Source: an uncultured Collinsella sp. (GTDB lineage Bacteria; Actinomycetota; Coriobacteriia; Coriobacteriales; Coriobacteriaceae). Taken from it: a stretch of DNA of 64,000 nt. Shown one piece after another: positions 59,728 to 64,000 of this stretch (the stretch's first letter is position 1; every line of letters begins with the position of its first letter). The notes beneath the pieces are model-generated. The model had not been told where the DNA came from, did no database searches, and saw nothing but the letters and a program-made list of their open reading frames with translations. Location: contig CAUDNY010000001.1 in NCBI GenBank assembly GCA_958450865.1, positions 248,001 through 312,000 on the forward strand, written 5' to 3'. The position numbers and the translations under genes were made by a program.

Positions 59728-60838
59728 CTATCGCCACGCCCTGGAGCACATTTCGTTTACCGATAATGCGAAGCAGCACATGGCAAACTCGATTGCTCAG
59801 TCCGTCGCCTCAAGCGATGCGGCGACCGCTCAAAGCAACTTTAATGGCACGCGACGCAAGCCGCGCATCGCCCGCCATCCCGTAAGAACAGTCGCTCGCA
59901 TTGCCGCTGTAACGGCAGTCCTCGCTATCGTCATTGGAGGCGCTGGCACGGCTATGGCAACAGGCGTCCTGCCGCTTCCTTCTGACATGCTTTCCGACAT
60001 CTTTGACGGACCTGCTTCTCAAACCGAGATCATCGACCGTATTGGCCGGCCCGTCGGTGCTAGCTGCTCCAACAACGGAGTCACCGTGACCGCCGACGCC
60101 ATCATGGGCGACAAGGATATGGTTACCATCGCCTATACGCTTACGTTCGACGATCCCGCTGCCCTGAAAAAGCTTTCCGAGCCGGGCGAGAACGGAACTA
60201 TCGCCGGAAGTGTCGATGGAAACGTATACGTTGATGGCGAGCATGGCGGCCAAGGCCAATCATGGCTCATTGACAAGAACCCCAATGACTCCAGCATTCA
60301 ATACTTTGCACAGTTCAGCGTTGAATCACCCGGCCTTATGGGCAGGACCGTCCGCACGCATATCAACTCTCTCGTTGTGCCACGTGCTGGCAAAGAGCTT
60401 CCCGAGTATAAGAAAATACTTACGGGCCCATGGGATCTTAAGTTCCAGCTGAATTACGAAGATACATCCGTTACGATTCCCGCGCCCAAATCGGTCAACT
60501 TTAACGGCACCAAGGCGACAATTCAAGAGGCCACCGTATCCTGCGTTGGCGTTTCAGTCCGCTACAACATAGATCGTTCCATCGAACACGACAACAACAG
60601 CGGCAAGATGTCTCAAAACATGGAGGAGTCTATGGATGCCGTTGGCAACATACCCCTCATCGTGACGTTCAAAGACGGTCATGTTGAGGACGCAACCAGC
60701 CACAGCGGCTATTTCGCAAATAAACTGGATAACGGCACCACTGATGTCCACAAGACCTGGCCGTTCTCGCAAGTTTGTGACACAGACAAGATTGCAAGCG
60801 TACAAATTGGCGATACGGTCATTCCCATGAATTCGTAA
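59708..60838 (+). CDS. membrane-anchored anti-sigma-like protein (DUF4179-type, second copy)
   Basis: The 376-residue product has a cytoplasmic N-terminus of about 60 residues, a transmembrane helix (about 62-85, RIAAVTAVLAIVIGGAGTAM) and an extracytoplasmic domain with two likely beta subdomains (VTADAIMGDKDMVTIAYTLT and later KATIQEATVSCVGVSVRYNI). The overlap with an ECF sigma gene and the layout fit an anti-sigma or signal-sensing partner. There is no zinc motif. Confidence 0.65.
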   Translation: MTTNSNDYRHALEHISFTDNAKQHMANSIAQSVASSDAATAQSNFNGTRRKPRIARHPVRTVARIAAVTAVLAIVIGGAGTAMATGVLPLPSDMLSDIFDGPASQTEIIDRIGRPVGASCSNNGVTVTADAIMGDKDMVTIAYTLTFDDPAALKKLSEPGENGTIAGSVDGNVYVDGEHGGQGQSWLIDKNPNDSSIQYFAQFSVESPGLMGRTVRTHINSLVVPRAGKELPEYKKILTGPWDLKFQLNYEDTSVTIPAPKSVNFNGTKATIQEATVSCVGVSVRYNIDRSIEHDNNSGKMSQNMEESMDAVGNIPLIVTFKDGHVEDATSHSGYFANKLDNGTTDVHKTWPFSQVCDTDKIASVQIGDTVIPMNS

Positions 60839-60958
60839 CGCTACGCGGCTCGTATATGCACCCGGTTCCGCACTTCGCGTCTAAAGATGCGCTGTCATCG
60901 AGCAGCGTGAGCGCAAGGCCGCCCGTATGGTCGGCTGGGAACACCTCGTTGCGCTAAA
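60839..60958 (+). other. short stretch after the anti-sigma gene, with possible coding remnant
   Basis: About 120 bases without an obvious gene. Positions 60896-60957 can be read as IEQRERKAARMVGWEHLVAL, which looks protein-like but has no start, no family match and runs into palindrome A3; it may be the tail of a lost gene. Confidence 0.25.
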
Positions 60959-61019
60959 AACCACCACGAAGGGGACCGGCACCTTTGTGGTGGTTTTGCT
61001 GACTCGTCCGACCTGTCCC
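60959..61019 (+). repeat. family A palindrome, copy A3, with conserved tail
   Basis: AACCACCACGAAGG and CTTTGTGGTGGTTTT around GGACCGGCAC, followed by GCTGACTCGTCCGACCTGTC exactly as in copy A2. Confidence 0.8.
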
Positions 61020-61027
61020 AACGGTTT

Positions 61028-61164
61028 GTCTCAATCTGTAACAGGTAGGGCCCAAATAATCGGTTAGCTGTTACAGATCGAGACAGACCACGGATGCTCA
61101 GCCGAAAATCTCAATCTGTAACAGGTAGGAACGATTTTGCCCCTTAGATGTTACAGATTGAGAT
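61028..61164. repeat. two tandem palindromes with CTCAATCTGTAACA arms (family E)
   Basis: First unit: GTCTCAATCTGTAACA (61028-61043) faces TGTTACAGATCGAGAC (61069-61084). Second unit: ATCTCAATCTGTAACA (61108-61123) faces TGTTACAGATTGAGAT (61149-61164). Loops are both about 25 bases and differ in sequence, and both left arms are followed by GGTAGG. Tandem REP-like elements lying just downstream of the leu remnant. Confidence 0.85.
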
Positions 61165-61189
61165 ATTTGACAGCTTGAATCGGCATCGC

Positions 61190-62396
61190 CTACAGCGCGG
61201 CGACGACCTTGTCGCCCATCGTCGTGGTGCCGAGGATCTTATCTGCCGGGGTGTTGACATCGGCGATGTCACGGGTGCGCCAGCCCTCGTCGAGCACGCG
61301 CGCCACGGCGCTCTCGATCCACGCGGCTTGCTCGCCCATGTCGAGCGCGTAGGTCAGCAGCATCGCCACCGACAAGATTTGAGCCAGCGGATTGGCCACG
61401 CCGAGCCCCGCGATGTCAGGAGCGCTGCCAGCGCTCGGCCCAAACAGCGATACGCCATCATCCAGCGAGGCAGAGGCAAGCATACCGAGCGATCCGGTAA
61501 TCTGAGCCGCCTCATCGGACAGGATGTCGCCGAACATGTTCTCCGTCACCACGACGTCAAAGTCTGCCGGTCGACTGATGAGCTGCATGGCGGCGTTGTC
61601 GACGAGCAGGTCCTCAAGCTCCACGTCGGAGTACTCCTCGTCTTGCACGCGATGCACGATCTCGCGCCACATGCGGCTCGTCTCCAGCACGTTGCGCTTA
61701 TCAACGCTCGTCACCTTGCCGCGACGTTTGCGCGCCGCCTCAAATGCCTGGCGCGCAATGCGCTCAATCTCGTACTCGCGATACTCCATCACGTCGACCG
61801 CACGCTGACCGGCCGCACCCGCAGCGCCCGCGCAGGTCACGGATGCGGGCGCCAAAGTCCCACGGCATGTTGTAGCCCATCGTATCGGGGATGTTCACGA
61901 CCGTGGCACCGGCCTTTACGGCCGCCTCGATAATGCGCACCAGAAACTCCTGATCGGAGCGGCCGGCATCCTCGGCATAAAACTCAACATCGTCAACGAA
62001 CTTGCGAGCATGTTTGACGGCATGGATCGCTCACTCAATTGCCCTTTCCTCAGTCATATGGAGCTTGTCGCGCAGGTGACTGGTGCTCACACCCAGCCCT
62101 GTATGGATACGGGGCCTCTGGGCCGTTTTGAGCGCCTCTGCTGCCACTTCGATATCCCTGTCGACAGCGCGCGTCAGGCCGCATACCGTGCATCGGTCGC
62201 CCGCAATCTTGCCAATCTCCTGTACGGAGCGAAAGTCACCAGGACTCGAGATGGGAAAGCCCGCCTCGATAACGTCCACGTTCATGCGCACCAGCTGGCG
62301 GGCGATGAAGAGCTTTTCCTCGGTATTCATGCTGGCGCCCGGCGACTGCTCACCGTCGCACAGGGTGGCGTCAAAGATTGTGATTTTGCGGCTTAT
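61190..62396 (-). pseudogene. decayed leuA'-'leuB deletion fusion
   Basis: From 62396 the frame reads as the 2-isopropylmalate synthase N-terminus (RKITIFDATLCDGEQSPG, DVIEAGFPISSPGDF) to an in-frame TGA at 62031-62033. It continues in the same frame (AIHAVKHARKFVDDVEFYAE, VNIPDTMGYNMPWDFGARI) to about 61835. There it joins, in another frame, the C-terminal 210 residues of 3-isopropylmalate dehydrogenase (VTENMFGDILSDEAAQITGS, then LGMLASASLDDGVSLFGPSA) ending at 61190. Further lesions: the start codon, five bases after AGGAGG, is ATA instead of ATG, and the catalytic Arg of LRDGEQ is Cys. The leuA 3' part, the leuB 5' part and anything between them are deleted. Leucine synthesis from this locus is lost. 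Confidence 0.9.
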
Positions 62397-62461
62397 ATGT
62401 TCCTCCTGATTGACCGTTTTATGACAGATGGCTTTCAGGAGAGAGAGAAGGCCTAGAGATA

Positions 62462-62520
62462 GAAAAATACCCGTGTCGCTCATCACGCCTGAAAGCGGCA
62501 GACGATAGCGCACCCGGGTA
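62462..62520 (-). terminator. leu attenuator terminator
   Basis: Minus-strand TACCCGGGTGCGCT pairs with AGCGACACGGGTA (bulge of one) and is followed by TTTTT. It lies between the leader peptide leuL and the leuA remnant, the position of a classic transcription attenuator. Confidence 0.85.
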
Positions 62521-62549
62521 CAACAAATCGTTATAGCGAGATTACAACC

Positions 62550-62609
62550 CTAGCGCGCTATCCAATCTAGTAGCGCTAGGCCTAGGAGCTGTTGCGTGTT
62601 CTTAAACAT
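62550..62609 (-). CDS. leuL: leu operon leader peptide
   Basis: A 19-residue peptide, MFKNTQQLLGLALLDWIAR, preceded by GAAGGGAG. It has five Leu codons (CTC, CTA, CTA, CTA, CTA); CTA is rare in this GC-rich genome, so ribosome stalling should be very sensitive to leucine supply. It sits 30 bases upstream of a hairpin-terminator, then the leuA remnant. The peptide and terminator look intact although the structural genes are dead. Confidence 0.85.
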   Translation of the reverse strand: MFKNTQQLLGLALLDWIAR

Positions 62610-62634
62610 GTTGGGCTCCCTTCGGCCTCGGGTA

Positions 62635-62663
62635 GTACTACATCGCGCTAAAGTACAACACAA
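62635..62663 (-). promoter_or_regulatory. candidate leu promoter
   Basis: Minus strand TTGTGT (62658-62663), 17-base spacer, TAGTAC (62635-62640), just upstream of leuL and immediately next to palindrome A4. Confidence 0.5.
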
Positions 62664-62666
62664 GTA

Positions 62667-62706
62667 AAACCACCACAAGGGTGCCTGTCCCCTTCGTGGT
62701 GGTTTC
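62667..62706 (-). repeat. family A palindrome, copy A4 (reverse)
   Basis: On the plus strand AAACCACCACAAGGGTGCCT, then GTCCCCTTCGTGGTGGTTT; read on the minus strand it is the family A sequence with core GGGGACAGGCACCC. It lies between the leu promoter and the rplA terminator. Confidence 0.8.
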
Positions 62707-62720
62707 GTTGACTCAAAAGC

Positions 62721-62759
62721 AAGAGACCCGGTCCTGCACGAGGCAGAACCGGGTCTCTT
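62721..62759 (-). terminator. terminator after rplA
   Basis: AAGAGACCCGGTCCTGC pairs with GCAGAACCGGGTCTCTT (one mismatch). It shows that rplKA is a separate transcript from rplJL. Confidence 0.9.
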
Positions 62760-62795
62760 TAGCAATGCTTGCTTTGCTCAGGCAGTAACTGTTAG

Positions 62796-63503
62796 TTACT
62801 CAGCCAGGAAGTCGCGCTGGACAGCGGGATCGACCTTGACGCCAGGGCCCATGGTGGAAGACACGGAGATGGACTTGACGTACTTGCCCTTAGCAGAAGA
62901 GGGCTTGACGCGCAGGATCTCGGTGTACAGGGCAGCGTAGTTCTCGACGAGCTGCTGCTCAGAGAAGGACTTCTTGCCCAGGGGCACGTGGCAGATGCCG
63001 TAACGGTCGGCGCGGTACTCAACGCGGCCAGCCTTGAGCTCGGAAACCATCTTGGCGACGTCCATGGTCACGGTGCCGAGCTTGGGGTTCGGCATGAGGC
63101 CACGGGGACCAAGGATCTTACCGATGCGGCCAACCTTGGCCATCATGTTCGGCGTAGCGATAGCGGCGTCGAAGTTGATCTCGCCCTTCTGGATCTGGGC
63201 GACGAGCTCGTCGGAACCGATGATGTCGGCGCCGGCGGCCTCGGCCTCGCGGGCCTTCTCGCCCTCGGCGAAGACGGCAACACGAACGGTCTTGCCGGTG
63301 CCGTGGGGCAGGGAGATGGAGCCACGGATGTTCTGGTCAGCCTTACGAGTATCGATGCCCAGACGGAAGTGGGCCTCGACGGTCTCGTCGAACTTGGCGG
63401 TGTCGAGCTCCTTAATGAGCTTGGCAGCCTGAAGGGGGGTGTAGAGCGTGGCGCGATCGATCTTCTCGGCAGCGGCGTTATAGCTCTTACCATGCTTAGC
63501 CAT
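62796..63503 (-). CDS. rplA: 50S ribosomal protein L1
   Basis: L1 forms the mobile stalk near the E site and in E. coli represses its operon. The 235-residue protein has the family segments MAKHGKSYNAAAEKIDRATL, FRLGIDTRKADQNIRGSISL, PHGTGKTVRVAVFAEGE and PRGLMPNPKLGTVT. ATG at 63503 is eight bases behind AGGAGG; an ATG two codons earlier is too close to that site. Confidence 0.97.
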   Translation of the reverse strand: MAKHGKSYNAAAEKIDRATLYTPLQAAKLIKELDTAKFDETVEAHFRLGIDTRKADQNIRGSISLPHGTGKTVRVAVFAEGEKAREAEAAGADIIGSDELVAQIQKGEINFDAAIATPNMMAKVGRIGKILGPRGLMPNPKLGTVTMDVAKMVSELKAGRVEYRADRYGICHVPLGKKSFSEQQLVENYAALYTEILRVKPSSAKGKYVKSISVSSTMGPGVKVDPAVQRDFLAE

Positions 63504-63620
63504 GTGCATTACCTCCTGTGGTTAAACGGGCGTGAGCCCTCCCACATCGTATCGTGTGCCCTATTGCACACATTTAACGGGCGCCCAGGTCGGAGCACCC
63601 GTCGTTACCATAAGAAATCG

Positions 63621-64000
63621 CTACTCAGCGATGGTGACGCCCATGGAACGGGCGGTACCGGCGATGATCTTCTTGGCGGCGTCAATGTCGTTGGCATTGA
63701 GGTCCGGCATCTTGATCTCGGCGATCTTGGTGAGCTGCTCCTGGGAGAGCTGACCAACCTTGTCGGCCTGGGGCTTAGCGGAACCAGACTTGAGGTTCAG
63801 CTCCTTCTTGATGAGGTGAGCCGCCGGCGGGGTCTTGGTGATGAAGGAGAAGGACTTATCCTCGTAGACAGAGATCTCAACGGGGATGATGTCGCCCTTC
63901 TTGTCCTGCGTCTCGGCGTTAAAGGCCTGGCAGAACTGCATGATGTTCACGCCAGCAGCGCCCAGAGCGGGGCCGACGGGAGGAGCGGGGTTAGCTGCAC
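63621..64000 (-). CDS. rplK: 50S ribosomal protein L11 (5' end outside the window)
   Basis: L11 forms the GTPase-associated centre. The visible part begins AANPAPPVGPALGAAGVNIM at the window edge and ends KIIAGTARSMGVTIAE; about 14 N-terminal residues lie outside. The frame is open to base 64000. It is followed by a 117-base gap and rplA. The gap may hold the L1-binding leader but no clear structure was resolved. Confidence 0.96.
   Translation of the reverse strand, partial: AANPAPPVGPALGAAGVNIMQFCQAFNAETQDKKGDIIPVEISVYEDKSFSFITKTPPAAHLIKKELNLKSGSAKPQADKVGQLSQEQLTKIAEIKMPDLNANDIDAAKKIIAGTARSMGVTIAE

Noticed and set aside
62031..62033. In-frame TGA in the leuA remnant as a selenocysteine codon
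   Set aside because: LeuA is not a selenoprotein, no SECIS-like hairpin was seen just downstream, and other lesions show that the gene is dead.

Overview
The window looks like chromosome of a high-GC Coriobacteriia gut bacterium, most likely a Collinsella-like species. That inference rests on GC-rich codon use, the order of the ribosomal and fatty-acid genes, an AccD-AccA fusion, a FeoA-FeoB fusion, an LAxTG-type sorting signal and many short GGGACAG-type intergenic palindromes. No 16S gene is present, so the assignment stays an inference.

Backbone. Read on the minus strand from the right edge, the window holds the usual rplK-rplA-rplJ-rplL-rpoB-rpoC-rpsL-rpsG-fusA-rpsJ-rplC-D-W-B-rpsS-rplV-rpsC-rplP-rpmC-rpsQ-rplN-rplX series in its normal order and orientation. 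It is broken by inserted blocks: 25 kb between rplA and rplJ, galU between rplL and rpoB, an ECF sigma/anti-sigma pair between rpoC and rpsL, and 14 kb (fatty-acid operon, birA and others) between rpsJ and rplC. The series stops after rplX at a terminator, followed by about 0.7 kb without genes and an IS3-family transposase remnant. Most ribosomal blocks carry their own terminator. Three carry an unusual 134-141 bp palindrome (LP1-LP3) just upstream of the promoter/leader region.

Layout: 1-496 IS3 remnant; 1.2-7.0 kb S10/spc part; 7.5-10.7 kb phosphatase, cation transporter, PTS IIC; 10.7-19.9 kb one fatty-acid operon (fabH-acpP-fabK-fabD-fabG-fabF-accB-fabZ-accC-accDA), divergent from birA, with a duplicated operator-like palindrome between; 21.0-24.4 kb str operon; 24.9-26.4 kb ECF sigma/anti-sigma; 26.6-34.6 kb rpoBC; 34.9-37.1 kb galU and rplJL; 37.6-46.7 kb aminotransferase, GH13 enzyme, deoxyinosine glycosylase, MFS, feoAB, small hydrolase; 46.9-58.9 kb plus-strand genes: EIIA, asnS, HTH regulator, trpXYZ-like ABC transporter, cell-wall 5'-nucleotidase, MscS channel, and a two-gene operon joining a ParB-like/BMP fusion to a metallophosphoesterase; 59.2-60.8 kb second ECF/anti-sigma pair; 61.2-62.6 kb a decayed leuA-leuB deletion fusion still behind an intact leucine attenuator; 62.8-64 kb rplA and rplK (cut by the window edge).

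Most interesting signals: the three palindromes with equal-length but sequence-divergent arms at ribosomal operon boundaries; the leuL attenuator left in front of a dead leu operon; the ParB-like/BMP-phosphoesterase operon; the GTTRACRYGTYAAC operator pair in front of the FAS operon; S12 with Arg at position 88; and a likely attenuator in the rplJ leader. No CRISPR array, tRNA, rRNA or intact transposase was seen.
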